NCBI GenBank assembly: GCA_021323475.1
Contig: JAJQJM010000003.1
Location: forward strand, 1-52,997
Source of the DNA: Vampirovibrio sp.
GTDB lineage: Bacteria > Cyanobacteriota > Vampirovibrionia > Vampirovibrionales > Vampirovibrionaceae
DNA: 52,997 bases
Direction of reading: 5' to 3'
The notes beneath the pieces are model-generated. The model was not told the origin of the DNA. It did no database searches and saw only the letters and a program-made list of their open reading frames with translations. Positions within the stretch are counted from its first letter, which is position 1; every line of letters starts with the position of its first letter. Below, piece by piece: positions 23,867-32,586 of the stretch. The translations under genes and the position numbers were made by a program.

Positions 23867-25591
23867 ATGACCGTAGCCACACTGCCCATGCCTGCCTTAA
23901 TGACGGGGATAACGGGCGTTCGTCCAAACCTGCCCGGGCTCAAGCAGCCTGCGGATTTACTGCCTCAACTGTCGGAGATGAACGGCAGGATCAGTGATCA
24001 ATTTATTCGACAAGCGGCTACCCTGGCAGCAGCGGCCATCCCGGCCATGAAACCCCCATTGGAGGGATCACCCGTATATTTGCCCCCCATCCCCCCCGCT
24101 TCAAAGCTTCCGGGTTATGCTTCCCTCCGTATCGTTTCCAATAACGACCCGCATGAAAAGTTCAAGGCGCTACCCCATTTGGTTAGCGCCTTTTCTATAC
24201 TGTCTCAACAGGGGCGCCAGGGTGGCTGGGATGTGCTCCGTTTGAATTCCGGCGACAACAATGTGGGCAAGGAGCCGCATGAATGGGCCTTGAACATTCG
24301 CCTGATGAATATGATTGGTTACCATGCGGTGACGGCGGGAAACCATGAGTTTGATGTGGGTAGCGAGCACTATGCCAAGGCGCTGGAGTATGCGACGTTT
24401 CCCACCTTAGTATCCAATCTGAGGATTCCGCCCGGCAGCGCGATGGATCAGATGGTGCGGAACGGTAAAATCCGGATCGGCCCGCAGATTGTTCAGGATA
24501 ATCATGGCGTTTATGGCCTCATTGGGGTGACCACGCCGGAGCTGAAGCAGGTGGTCAACAGCAAGGCCAAAATGCAGGGCGAAACGGTTCAGAGTTTCCC
24601 GGAAACCGTAGCCAACGTGAAAGCCCAGGTGGAATGGCTGGAAAGCCAGGGCATCAATAAGGTCATCTTGCTCTCGCATATGGGCACCGATCTGGATCGG
24701 AAGCTGGCCCAGATGGTACCGGGCATTGATGTGATCATTGGCGGGCATTCGCATGATGTCATCGAAGGCATCACGCCCGGTTACAACTATTTGCAAACGC
24801 CGAGAGGGGAGCCGGTACTGGTTCTGCAGGCGGGTAAAAACGCCCAATACATCGGCGTGGCGGATTTGCTGTTTGATCCCCTGGGTCGGGTGATTCCGCA
24901 GCAAAACAGGCTGTTCGATACGGCGGCCTTTCCCATCAACCCACAGGCAACGGTCATGAAGAATTCCGTGCTGGGGACGCCGCAGAAAATCGCCGATATT
25001 ACCACGGCTTACGATTGTAACGATAACCAGTACCATGCCGACCCGGTGGCCCAGTTCACGGCGGACGCCATTCGCGCGCATACCGATGCGGATATTGCTT
25101 TTGTGCGCTCCTCGGAAATCCGCAGCAATATTGAACCTGGAGCATTAACAGACCAGGACATCGAGGCCCTGATGCCCTTTAAGGATCCGATTGTGAAGGT
25201 CAACTATTCCGGCGAGGAAATTCTGAAATCGCTCTCCAAATCGGCCGAAGGTGTGGCCAAGCGGGAAGCCCATCCGGGCATGCTGCATCCCTCCGGCATG
25301 GCGGTGTCCATGAATAAGCAGACCGGCCAGGTGCAGCAGGCGTATGTGCTCAACAAAAATACCCGTCAATGGGAAACGTTAAACCCCCAAAAAATATACA
25401 GCGTGGCGCTGGGTGAATTCTCCGTGAGCAACAAGGAATTCCCCGATTTCTCTCACCCGGAGCGTCTCCAGCAAAATACCGGCCTGCCGCCCATGCCGTT
25501 GCAAACGTATTTTGCGATGGGTCTGCAACGGGCCGGCGCGCCGTTTAAGCCCATTCAATTCCGGGATGACGGCCGCTTACAAATCATATAG
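23867..25591 (+). CDS. 5'-nucleotidase/UDP-sugar hydrolase-family metallophosphoesterase
   Basis: 574 residues. Metallophosphatase domain: SNNDPHEKF (Asp94, His96; the family usually has ND-HG), LNSGDNN (Asp130), GNHEFD (158-163), LLSHMG and GGHSHD. A C-terminal 5'-nucleotidase substrate domain follows (ADPVAQFTADAIRAHTDADIAFV, LMPFKDPIVKVNYSGEEI). ATG at 23867 follows GAAAGGATC; 38 upstream in-frame codons look non-coding. Such enzymes are normally exported, yet the N-terminus (MTVATLPMPALMTGITGV) is not a typical signal peptide and about 85 Pro-rich residues precede the domain. Location therefore unclear. Nucleotide or phosphate scavenging is the family role. Confidence 0.85.
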   Translation: MTVATLPMPALMTGITGVRPNLPGLKQPADLLPQLSEMNGRISDQFIRQAATLAAAAIPAMKPPLEGSPVYLPPIPPASKLPGYASLRIVSNNDPHEKFKALPHLVSAFSILSQQGRQGGWDVLRLNSGDNNVGKEPHEWALNIRLMNMIGYHAVTAGNHEFDVGSEHYAKALEYATFPTLVSNLRIPPGSAMDQMVRNGKIRIGPQIVQDNHGVYGLIGVTTPELKQVVNSKAKMQGETVQSFPETVANVKAQVEWLESQGINKVILLSHMGTDLDRKLAQMVPGIDVIIGGHSHDVIEGITPGYNYLQTPRGEPVLVLQAGKNAQYIGVADLLFDPLGRVIPQQNRLFDTAAFPINPQATVMKNSVLGTPQKIADITTAYDCNDNQYHADPVAQFTADAIRAHTDADIAFVRSSEIRSNIEPGALTDQDIEALMPFKDPIVKVNYSGEEILKSLSKSAEGVAKREAHPGMLHPSGMAVSMNKQTGQVQQAYVLNKNTRQWETLNPQKIYSVALGEFSVSNKEFPDFSHPERLQQNTGLPPMPLQTYFAMGLQRAGAPFKPIQFRDDGRLQII

Positions 25592-25634
25592 GGATGCCAA
25601 CCGTCTGATACGAGCCTAAACCTGTTGGAAGGCT

Positions 25635-26594
25635 TTAGTCGTCTTCCTGTTGGGGAATCGGTGGCTGATCGGAAGGCGGGGGCTCCTGCGCATTTGACGG
25701 CGTTGGAGCCGGTTTCCCCGATTCCGGCGTGGTCGTATTGCCGCTATCCTGGGATTTGCGCTTTTTAGGTACGGGCCGTTCGTCAATGACGGCACCCGCA
25801 CCGGCTGGTCTTGCTTCCAGCGGTTGCTTCTTGATCTCGGACGCATTCATGCCCTGTACCGGCGTGGGCGGCGCATTCGACGGCGCGGCCTGCGGCGTTG
25901 CCTCAGGTGTCGCATTTTCCTGGGGTTTGGAACCGCTTTGCTCTGCGGATTCAGATGCGGGAGGCGTTTGCGTTGCCTGTTCACCGCTTTCGGTGGGTTG
26001 GGCCTGTTCGGCCGTCTCTTCCCCTTCCGGTTTGGGTGCGGTTTCCGCTTCCAAATGCGGGCTGTTGGCAATACATTGCAGGAATTGCTTATCCTTGGCA
26101 ATCCAATATAAGCCGTTCAACCTGAAATTCAGCCCGTTGGGCACAAAAACAAGCTGCTCCTCAATGCTTCCCTGAATTCGAATCACTTTCCGGTTCAACA
26201 CATCCAGGAAGTTTTTGGAATTCTCGCCGCCCACGAATTTTCGCCGAAAGCCCAGTTCATTGGGATTAAACTCCTCAATACCCCCCAGGTGGGTTTCCAC
26301 GCAGTTGCTCATAATCAGGAAACGACGGCGGCTGACGTTCTTTTTGAAACCATCGCTGCCGTATTCATCATAAATCTGGCCGTATTGCTTGCGGCGTTCC
26401 ATTTCATGAATGTCATCGGCCGCCATTTGCAGCAAGGCCAATTCATCCAGCCGGTAAGCATATTGCGGGCTGTTGGGGTCCTTGGCGTTCACCGAAACCC
26501 GATCGCTGCGGCAAGCGCTAAGCCCGATGAGCGAGCAGGCCAATACCACCAATGCCGTATGTTGCGCGATACGATGGGAACGCGGGAAACTCAT
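25635..26594 (-). CDS. Lipoprotein with long Pro/Glu/Gln-rich C-terminal tail
   Basis: 319 residues. Signal peptide with lipobox LIGLSAC (Cys28), so a lipid-anchored envelope protein. A folded part follows to about residue 175 (YRLDELALLQMAADDIHEMERRKQYG; SNCVETHLGGIEEFNPNELGFRR; GLYWIAKDKQF). The last 140 residues are low-complexity Pro, Glu, Gln, Ala and Ser with a short basic patch (PVPKKRKSQ). No family recognised. Separate from rpaB by 118 bases; start ATG has only a weak upstream purine stretch. Confidence 0.75.
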   Translation of the reverse strand: MSFPRSHRIAQHTALVVLACSLIGLSACRSDRVSVNAKDPNSPQYAYRLDELALLQMAADDIHEMERRKQYGQIYDEYGSDGFKKNVSRRRFLIMSNCVETHLGGIEEFNPNELGFRRKFVGGENSKNFLDVLNRKVIRIQGSIEEQLVFVPNGLNFRLNGLYWIAKDKQFLQCIANSPHLEAETAPKPEGEETAEQAQPTESGEQATQTPPASESAEQSGSKPQENATPEATPQAAPSNAPPTPVQGMNASEIKKQPLEARPAGAGAVIDERPVPKKRKSQDSGNTTTPESGKPAPTPSNAQEPPPSDQPPIPQQEDD

Positions 26595-26712
26595 GATGAA
26601 TCCGAACGCCTCTATCCAAATTGAATGACCGGCAAACCAACCTGCCCTGCCACTATTCTAACCTGAGATTAGCGAACGGTGGCGGTCAGATGCTTCATTC
26701 TTCCGTTTCGAT

Positions 26713-27483
26713 CTAGTCGATCTTCTGGAACATGTAGCCGATACCGCGAGCGGTCAAAATCAGTTCCGGGTTGCTGATATCGGTTTCCAGCTTGGAACGC
26801 AGACGGCTGATATGCACATCCACCACACGGGTATCAATCCGGTGATCCGGCGGGTATGACCAGACATGCTGCAAAATTTCGCCACGGGAGAACGGCTTGC
26901 CGGAATTGTTCACCAGCAGCTCCAACAGGCTGAATTCCATACCGGTCAGGCGGACCCGCTCGTTCTTTTTGAAGACCTGGCGCTTATTCAGGTCCACTTT
27001 CAGGTTGCCGACCACTACCACGTTGTTGGTTTCCTTGCTGGTGGCCGTGCTTCCACCGCCGCCTTTAGCCGCCGTGCGGCGCATAATGCATTTTACGCGG
27101 GCTTCCAGTTCTTTCGGGCTGAAGGGTTTCACCACATAATCGTCGGCGCCCAGTTCCAAACCGGTAATCCGTTCCGCCACATCGCCCAACGCAGTCAGGA
27201 TGATGATGGGGGTGTCGGCCTGTTTGCGAATTTCCTTGGTAACGCCATATCCGTCCATTTTGGGCATCATAATGTCCAGCACCACGATATCCGGGCCGAA
27301 CTTGCCGAATACATCCAGAGCTTCCTCGCCGTCGGCGGCGGTTGCCGTGTCGAAGCCCAGCATTTTGAAACGGGTTTCCAGAATGCGGCGGATGCTGGCC
27401 TCATCATCGACGATCAGGATTTTTTCGCTGCGGTTGGACGCTTTCTGGCTGCTGGCGGATTCTTTTTCGGATGTAGCGCTCAA
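26713..27483 (-). CDS. rpaB: OmpR-family response regulator, RpaB orthologue
   Basis: 256 residues. Receiver with DDEASIRRILETR, phospho-acceptor Asp70 in VVLDIMMPKMDGYG, Thr in ILTALGDVAERITGLELGADDYVVKPFSPKELEAR; then a winged-helix DNA-binding domain (RQVFKKNERVRLTGMEFSLLELL, DTRVVDVHISRLRSKLE, LILTARGIGYMFQ). These stretches match cyanobacterial RpaB as I know it, an essential regulator of high-light and redox responses. The N-terminal 20 residues are Ser/Lys/Glu-rich. Start is TTG (27481-27483) with AAGAGG nine bases upstream. The partner kinase (NblS/Hik33 in cyanobacteria) is not in this window. Confidence 0.9.
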   Translation of the reverse strand: MSATSEKESASSQKASNRSEKILIVDDEASIRRILETRFKMLGFDTATAADGEEALDVFGKFGPDIVVLDIMMPKMDGYGVTKEIRKQADTPIIILTALGDVAERITGLELGADDYVVKPFSPKELEARVKCIMRRTAAKGGGGSTATSKETNNVVVVGNLKVDLNKRQVFKKNERVRLTGMEFSLLELLVNNSGKPFSRGEILQHVWSYPPDHRIDTRVVDVHISRLRSKLETDISNPELILTARGIGYMFQKID

Positions 27484-27774
27484 TGGGAAAAACCTCTTGC
27501 CATTCCTAATAATTCTACAAATCAGACTCTCAGATAGTGATTATTATAGCTCTCTCTTCAGATACCCACGATGCCGATGAAAATCTCTCTCTTCCTCAGC
27601 CCGCAAGCGATCATACTAAAGACGGAAGCCTCCGTAAAGTCATCATTGCACTATTTTCGGAAAGTGGCAAGGTGTAATCCTATGCCGGTTGTAGGACGAA
27701 GCCCGGCACTTGGCGTGGCGGATTTCCAAGGGCGCGATTCTGCATGTGCCCGGCCCATGAGTGGGTACCCAAAA
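27484..27774. other. Upstream region of rpaB
   Basis: About 290 bases without an acceptable gene. A perfect minus-strand TATAAT (27549 down to 27544) lies 60 bases before the rpaB start and is a likely -10; the -35 region is poor. Confidence 0.45.
27544..27549 (-). promoter_or_regulatory. Candidate -10 box of rpaB
   Basis: Perfect TATAAT on the minus strand. No good -35 box at 16-18 bases, so it may need an activator or be fortuitous. Confidence 0.4.
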
Positions 27775-27803
27775 CAAAGGCCCGGATTTTATGCCGGGCC
27801 TTG
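27775..27803 (-). terminator. Rho-independent terminator
   Basis: AAGGCCCGG/CCGGGCCTT-type stem (27777-27785 with 27794-27802), 8-base loop; read on minus it is followed by TTTGTTTTGGG. It ends the gene at 27833-28234. Confidence 0.8.
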
Positions 27804-27832
27804 TGAGCTTCTTGATGATAATCGGAAAACGG

Positions 27833-28234
27833 TTACGCCTGCTGGATGACGACTTGTCCAATCAGATAATCGTCCACCATGGTTTGCAGGGTTTCAGGAT
27901 TGGGTGGGGTGCCGAATTCCGTGGTGTAAGCCTGGTTCATCAGCCGGGTGACCCGCGCGTGACGTTCCGGTGAAACGGCTTGCGTAAAGGCGAACATCGA
28001 CTTCTCGATGCCGGGGTTTTCAATGTTGCTGGGAATGTTGAACCTGGCCTGGGCCGATAGCAGGTTCATCATCCGTTCCGGATCCATTTTCAGGCTGGCA
28101 TACGGATCGCCAGGGGGCGTGGCCTGGGGTTGATTGTCCGCATTGGCGTCGGGCTTGGAGCCTTTGCCCTGTCGGTTGGCGTTGAAGTTGGCCCCCAGGT
28201 TTTTATCAGGATTAAATCCCGTGAAATCTGTCAT
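27833..28234 (-). CDS. Hypothetical protein with disordered N-terminus
   Basis: 133 residues. Residues 1-45 are Asn/Gly/Pro-rich and likely unstructured (NPDKNLGANFNANRQGKGS). The rest is helical (DPERMMNLLSAQARFNIP; GIEKSMFAFTQAVSPERHARVTRLMNQAYTTEFG; LQTMVDDYLIGQVVIQQA). No family recognised, no signal peptide or membrane segment. The ATG has GAGGT ten bases upstream and the gene has its own terminator, so it is a convincing single gene. Confidence 0.7.
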   Translation of the reverse strand: MTDFTGFNPDKNLGANFNANRQGKGSKPDANADNQPQATPPGDPYASLKMDPERMMNLLSAQARFNIPSNIENPGIEKSMFAFTQAVSPERHARVTRLMNQAYTTEFGTPPNPETLQTMVDDYLIGQVVIQQA

Positions 28235-28751
28235 TGATGACCTCTCCCTCGTGGTTGGTAGCTCACTTTGAGGTGTTCGTCAAATTCACGCAAAGCTTTA
28301 GTCAGGTCCCGTCAAAATTTACAATGGTGTAACACTGGTTAATGCACTATGCCGAGTTGCTTCAGTATCCCTAAAAACACTTGTATTTATATTGTACTAA
28401 ATTATATATTTTTGACTGCGAAAAATTTTCCCACCGATGGCAGTTGGCGTTGGGGCCATAAATGACAAATCCAATTGAATTTGAAGTTGGTAGTCTAACG
28501 CCCACTTTCTTGCCTGGCACTTGAGTTGTGCCGATGCTTCGAATTATACCGGCTCCACATATCAAACTCAATGAAATGCGGGCCGCCGCGCATGAATATA
28601 CACCACCTGCAGGAGAGCGGGTCGATACAGGCTGGGCAGCGCGCTTCAGAATGAATCGTAAATATATACCTAATATTGGAAACAGATACGCAATCTTGAT
28701 TTACATATTGTTTTTATTTATTTAGCGCATTATATTTAGGGGTTTCCAGCT
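28235..28751. other. 517-base intergenic region, AT-rich
   Basis: Divergent spacer with several TATAAT-like stretches. TTGTTT-17-TATATT (28708-28736) lies just before the gene at 28752 but would leave almost no leader. A 65-codon frame at 28528-28725 has a GTG start without a ribosome binding site and was not accepted. No tRNA or known RNA motif seen. Confidence 0.45.
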
Positions 28752-29078
28752 ATGAGTAAGAAAACGAAAACCAGCCGCACTCGTAAAACCAGTCCCGATC
28801 AACTGTCTCAACGGGAATTGCAAAAGCGTATGCAACTCTTGGGTTTCATGCGAGGCAAGGAACAGTTTTTAAATCTGTTGACCGAAATGCAACAAACGGA
28901 ACAGGAACTGGCCGAGTCGTACAAGCTGGCTCGCCAATGCGATACCGGCACGCCGGAAGAGGATGATTGTCTGGCCCATATTCGGGAACTGGAGGACAAG
29001 CGCTTCCAGTTATTGGGTCAATTGCACGGTAACCGGGTGAATGATTACCAGAAACTGACCTCCCGCGCAGAAGCCTGA
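28752..29078 (+). CDS. Hypothetical small helical protein
   Basis: 108 residues, charged, with a very basic N-terminus (MSKKTKTSRTRKT). Residues 20-100 are predicted coiled coil (ELQKRMQLLGFM, LLTEMQQTEQELAESYKLARQ, HIRELEDKRFQLLGQLHG). Family not recognised. AGGGG lies nine bases before the ATG. Nearby on the same strand is a YkgJ-type protein, 117 bases downstream. Nucleic-acid binding through the basic N-terminus is possible but unproven. Confidence 0.6.
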   Translation: MSKKTKTSRTRKTSPDQLSQRELQKRMQLLGFMRGKEQFLNLLTEMQQTEQELAESYKLARQCDTGTPEEDDCLAHIRELEDKRFQLLGQLHGNRVNDYQKLTSRAEA

Positions 29079-29195
29079 ATCGCAGGCATCCGGCGCCTTT
29101 CCTGAATTCGCTTGTTCGCAGGATGGCAAATGTCCGCGTTTCGTTCACAATTTAAGCAGTGGTGAATCAACCCGAATTGGGAACGGACGGCCTGC

Positions 29196-29945
29196 ATGGC
29201 AAACCTGTTTGAAAAGGAACTGGGCATACCGCTGCCCCGGTGCTGCAATACCGGGGCCTGTTGCAAGGGTGCGTCTCCCAGTACGCCGTATCACAAGTTA
29301 ATGGCGCGCGCCGCCAATGGGGATGAATTTGCGCAAGGGTTTTTCTCCATTATGGTGCCGTATCTCCGCCGGGAAGAAGCGGAGGCCGTGGTGCCCGGCA
29401 TTGTGGAGCGGACGCTGGCCGCTGCCAAAAAGCAGCCGGATGAATTCAAGACGGAAGAGGACATTGTTTTTTACCAATGCCGCTACCAAACCGCGGATAA
29501 CAAATGCGGCGTGTGGGAAGATCGGCCTCAGTTCTGCCGGGATTACCCGGATACGCCGTTTGTGGTGATGGCGCCCGGTTGCGCCTTTGAGCCATGGGCC
29601 GCCGCCTGCAAGGAAAAATACCATGCCATGAAGGCCGAGGTCGCCAAGCTGAAAGCGTTAAAAGAGGAGTTGGCAACCCTAAAGGCTCTACAGTCCGGGC
29701 AAACGGTTGCAGAGGATGCCGTTTTGCCCAATGTCGCTTTATCCGGCGAGGCGGGACTTTGGGGAGAGGGGCTTCTGGAAAGTGCGGAGCCGCCTGCCTC
29801 TGAAAGCACCCCTTACGGTGAATCGCACACGAAGATTGACGAGGCGCTATGGTCTTCCCATAATACCGGTAACTTGAGCCTGGTTCTTTCGCTGACCGGG
29901 CTGTACCTTGGGGCGCCGTTAAAAGCGGCATATTTTCTGCATTAG
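29196..29945 (+). CDS. YkgJ-family cysteine cluster protein
   Basis: 249 residues. The N-terminal half has the cysteine pattern of the YkgJ/zinc- or iron-chelating family (PF03692): CCNTGACCKG (16-25), FYQCRYQTADNKCGVWEDRPQFCRDYP and a later PGCAF. This is thought to bind a metal cluster; precise function unknown. A coiled coil follows (CKEKYHAMKAEVAKLKALKEEL, about 144-170), then a low-complexity region and a hydrophobic C-terminus (LSLVLSLTGLYLGAPLKAAYFL). It lies 26 bases before the dehydrogenase gene and may share its transcript. Confidence 0.8.
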   Translation: MANLFEKELGIPLPRCCNTGACCKGASPSTPYHKLMARAANGDEFAQGFFSIMVPYLRREEAEAVVPGIVERTLAAAKKQPDEFKTEEDIVFYQCRYQTADNKCGVWEDRPQFCRDYPDTPFVVMAPGCAFEPWAAACKEKYHAMKAEVAKLKALKEELATLKALQSGQTVAEDAVLPNVALSGEAGLWGEGLLESAEPPASESTPYGESHTKIDEALWSSHNTGNLSLVLSLTGLYLGAPLKAAYFLH

Positions 29946-29971
29946 TTTTGCATTAGTGGGGTAACAATAAA

Positions 29972-31090
29972 ATGTCATACTTTGATCTGATCCATTCACG
30001 TGGGCATGAGGGTGTTTTCTTCTGCGCGGACCCGCATACCGGGCTAAGGGGCATCATCTCCATTCACGATACGACCTTGGGGCCGGCGCTGGGCGGTTGC
30101 CGCATGAAACCCTATGCCAGCGAAGTCGAAGCGCTGACGGATGCCTTGCGCCTGTCTCGGGCCATGACCTATAAATCGGCAGTGGCGGGGCTGAACCTGG
30201 GCGGCGGCAAATCCGTGGTGATTCTGGATAATCCGGACCAAAAAACGCCGGAACTGTTGAAAGCCTTTGCCGAACGTATCAGCCTGCTGAAAGGGAATTA
30301 TATTGGCGCGGGGGATGTGGGCTCCGACACCCAGGATTTGAAAACCATGCGGCAATACTCGCCTTATATTGTGGGGCTGGCGGAAGAGGACGGCGGTCTG
30401 GGGGATTCCGCGATCCTGACGTCGCTGGGGGTATTCAAGGGTATTCAGGCGGCGGTTAAAGAGCAACTGAACCGGGATGATCTGGACGGGTTGAAAGTGG
30501 CCGTCCAGGGTGCCGGAAAAGTAGGCTTTCTGCTGGTGGGGCATTTGCTGGAGGCGGGTTGCACCGTGTATCTGTCCGACATCGATCTGCATGCCATGGC
30601 CAATGTGAAAGAAGCGTATCCGGCAGTACGCCTGTGCAAGCCGGAAGAACTCTTCGGGCTGGAGGTGGATGTGTTCTCTCCCAATGCCATTGGCGGGGTG
30701 ATTACCGAAACCATTGCCCATACCCTGAAGGCCAAAATCGTGGCTGGGGGCGCTAATAATCCGCTGGCGGATGAATCGGTGGCGGCCATTCTGCATAAGC
30801 GGGGTATTTTGTACGCGCCGGATTTTGTGATTAATGCCGGGGGCGTGATAATGGTGGCCTGTGAGCTGGAACGCAAATCCTTCCGGCAGGCGACCGATAA
30901 AACCCTGGAAATTTACGACACCACGCTGAGGGTCTTCGATTACGCGCGTCGTCGACATTTACTGCCCTGGGATGCCGCCCAGCATCTGGCGACGCTCCGT
31001 ATTCAGGAGGCTCGCGCGGATGGGTTGCATGCCGGTTGGGGGCAACCACCGAACCGGGACGAACTGATTCGCCAAGCCGTTTGCGTGTAG
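29972..31090 (+). CDS. Leucine/valine-type amino acid dehydrogenase
   Basis: 372 residues of the Glu/Leu/Phe/Val dehydrogenase family; NAD-dependent oxidative deamination of a branched-chain amino acid is the likely reaction. Seen: GPALGGCRMKPY (substrate Lys), AMTYKSAVAGLNLGGGKSVV (catalytic Lys), GDVGSDTQD, and the Rossmann motif VAVQGAGKVGFLLVGHLLEAG. Length and motifs fit leucine dehydrogenase (Ldh/Bcd) better than glutamate dehydrogenase. Start ATG has GGGGTAACAATAAA upstream. A structured terminator-like region follows at 31136. Substrate among Leu, Val and Phe cannot be fixed from sequence alone. Confidence 0.88.
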   Translation: MSYFDLIHSRGHEGVFFCADPHTGLRGIISIHDTTLGPALGGCRMKPYASEVEALTDALRLSRAMTYKSAVAGLNLGGGKSVVILDNPDQKTPELLKAFAERISLLKGNYIGAGDVGSDTQDLKTMRQYSPYIVGLAEEDGGLGDSAILTSLGVFKGIQAAVKEQLNRDDLDGLKVAVQGAGKVGFLLVGHLLEAGCTVYLSDIDLHAMANVKEAYPAVRLCKPEELFGLEVDVFSPNAIGGVITETIAHTLKAKIVAGGANNPLADESVAAILHKRGILYAPDFVINAGGVIMVACELERKSFRQATDKTLEIYDTTLRVFDYARRRHLLPWDAAQHLATLRIQEARADGLHAGWGQPPNRDELIRQAVCV

Positions 31091-31135
31091 CGCCCGCTGG
31101 TTTTCAATGAACCTAATGACCTGCTAATTCCTACT

Positions 31136-31209
31136 GAACGGGTTGGGCCACATGGCTGACCAGGCTCACTACTCTGAGCCGTTATCCGAGGCTCCGGCTC
31201 GACCCGTTC
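31136..31209 (+). ncRNA. Structured element: 14-bp outer stem with inner hairpin
   Basis: GAACGGGTTGGGCC (31136-31149) pairs with GGCTCGACCCGTTC (31196-31209) over 14 positions with two G-U pairs. Inside is a perfect hairpin GGCTCA-CTACTC-TGAGCC (31163-31180). TTATTCTTTTT follows. It may be the dehydrogenase terminator, but the branched form and 46-base interior are more elaborate than usual; a small RNA or cis-regulator for 31413 is possible. Confidence 0.5.
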
Positions 31210-31221
31210 TTATTCTTTTTA

Positions 31222-31289
31222 GGAATATCTTATCTCTGCGGTAGATGGCTTAGAGGCTGATCAAACCCTACCTCCAATTAGGATATTCC
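31222..31289 (+). other. Second inverted repeat, terminator-like
   Basis: GGAATATC (31222-31229) pairs with GATATTCC (31282-31289), with an inner GGTAG/CTACC pair. ATTTTGTTTGGCATTTTTG follows. With the element just upstream it could form a two-domain RNA or a tandem terminator. Confidence 0.4.
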
Positions 31290-31412
31290 ATTTTGTTTGG
31301 CATTTTTGTTCGGTATTAAATCACGGCAATAAGCAATATGTCGCACTTGCTAATATTAATTCGGTGTAAAAAGTGGTTCCATTAAAGCTAAGTAAGCGCA
31401 GGACCTCAGAAA

Positions 31413-31688
31413 ATGAGCCAGCAAAAGAAACTTAACTACCGGATTTGTGTAAGAGCAGAGTCTAACCACCCCATTGAGGCATCAAATCCTAATGAAGCGA
31501 TCAGTCTTTGGCAACAGGAAGTGTTTGGCAAGGAAATTCCCTATAAGGTCATTGAGCAAGAATGGATTAAAGGTGGCTTCCGTCTGGGTGTTGAACTTTT
31601 GACACACCTTTCACAGACAGAGCGGGACGAATTGGGTGACAAAATTAGTATAGATAACAAGATGAAATCCGGTGAGCATACAGATTAG
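31413..31688 (+). CDS. Hypothetical small protein
   Basis: 91 residues, soluble and acidic at the C-terminus, no family recognised. Seen: RICVRAESNHPIEASNPNEAISLWQQEVFGKEIPYKV then a short helix (LLTHLSQTERDELGDKI). It is more AT-rich than flanking genes. The ribosome binding site is poor (CAGGACCTCAGAAA). It lies after the structured region at 31136-31289, which may control it. Genuine coding is likely from length and composition but not certain. Confidence 0.5.
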   Translation: MSQQKKLNYRICVRAESNHPIEASNPNEAISLWQQEVFGKEIPYKVIEQEWIKGGFRLGVELLTHLSQTERDELGDKISIDNKMKSGEHTD

Positions 31689-31713
31689 TGTAAGTAAGGT
31701 GGCTCTATACTAA

Positions 31714-32301
31714 TTATGGTTCTGGCAATAAATAAGAGAAGCTGGCCTGCATTTCTCTGGATAAGCTATCCACCGACACGACTGTTAAACGGATTTGCTT
31801 GAGCTGGGCACCCCGCATTACGGTTAAGGTTATGGTGTCGCCCGGCACATCCGAAATGAGGGCATCCACCTCATCCACGTTTTTATCATAGGTGCGGATG
31901 CCGTTAATGGCCACTAATATATCCTTGGGTCGAATCCCCTGCTGTTGGGCCGGAGTGCCGGGAAATACGGATTGAACGATGGGGTAACTGTCGGGGCGGA
32001 TGGTCATGTCCAATCCCACCACGCCGTGGCTGCTTTGATCCGTGGACTGCTGCTGATGATAGGTTTCTCGAAGCACGAATGGTTTTGCGGAGCTGGAGGA
32101 CTGCTTGCCCTTGGACTGGGACACATCCAGTTCCGGCTGGCGGGGTGTTTGACTATGCAGCTTTTGAGGCGCTTGAGCGATGGCTGCCGGAATGCTATGG
32201 GTTAAACAGGCCAACGTGATGAGAAGGGTCGCCATGGCCGACCCGCTTGGATGCCAATACGGATGGGGTTGCTTTTGGGCATTCTGGGCATTCTGCTGCA
32301 T
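31714..32301 (-). CDS. Exported PDZ-domain protein
   Basis: About 195 residues. N-terminal export segment (SAMATLLITLACLTHSIPAAIAQA), a Gln/Ser-rich linker to about residue 85, then one PDZ domain (VGLDMTIRPDSYPIVQSVFPGTPAQQQGIRPKDILVAINGIRT) with the GI-PGD-I-like second half. No protease domain is present, so it is a stand-alone adaptor or a receptor for peptide C-termini in the envelope. ATG at 32299-32301 has AGGGAA seven bases upstream and is preferred to a TTG ten codons earlier. Confidence 0.78.
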   Translation of the reverse strand: MQQNAQNAQKQPHPYWHPSGSAMATLLITLACLTHSIPAAIAQAPQKLHSQTPRQPELDVSQSKGKQSSSSAKPFVLRETYHQQQSTDQSSHGVVGLDMTIRPDSYPIVQSVFPGTPAQQQGIRPKDILVAINGIRTYDKNVDEVDALISDVPGDTITLTVMRGAQLKQIRLTVVSVDSLSREMQASFSYLLPEP

Positions 32302-32586
32302 GGCCGTTTCCCTCGATTGGTATTCAAACAATATGCAGGATGTGTTCCCTGTCCATCCGAGATCTTCAAACTGGACTTTTGAAGCGCCGGGAAATTTTGG
32401 GAAATTTTTTTGAAACCTTTACAGGTCAAACCACCCTTCTTACAATTTAAAGATGTCATGGGGCCGGGTTGGTCGGCATCCTCCTATGGTAGGAGACGAG
32501 GCCGCCGAGATGAGGTTTCCGCCCCAAAAATGCTTTACAATATGGCCTAGTTACTGAAGCACACATCAATAACATAGGACGGTAAT

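Larger units (their letters stand above)
31091..31412. other. 322-base intergenic region with structured RNA potential
   Basis: Holds two successive inverted-repeat structures, listed separately, between the dehydrogenase gene and a small hypothetical gene. No further promoter of quality was found. Confidence 0.5.

Noticed and set aside
28318-28340. TTTACAATGGTGTAACA as an HLR1 (RpaB-binding) site
   Set aside because: The second half-site does not fit the direct-repeat HLR1 pattern.
28528-28725. 65-codon frame with an Ile-rich hydrophobic end
   Set aside because: GTG start with no ribosome binding site in a very AT-rich stretch where such tails arise by chance.
31136-31209. tRNA-like shape
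   Set aside because: The outer stem is 14 bp and no T-arm, anticodon arm or CCA end is present on either strand.
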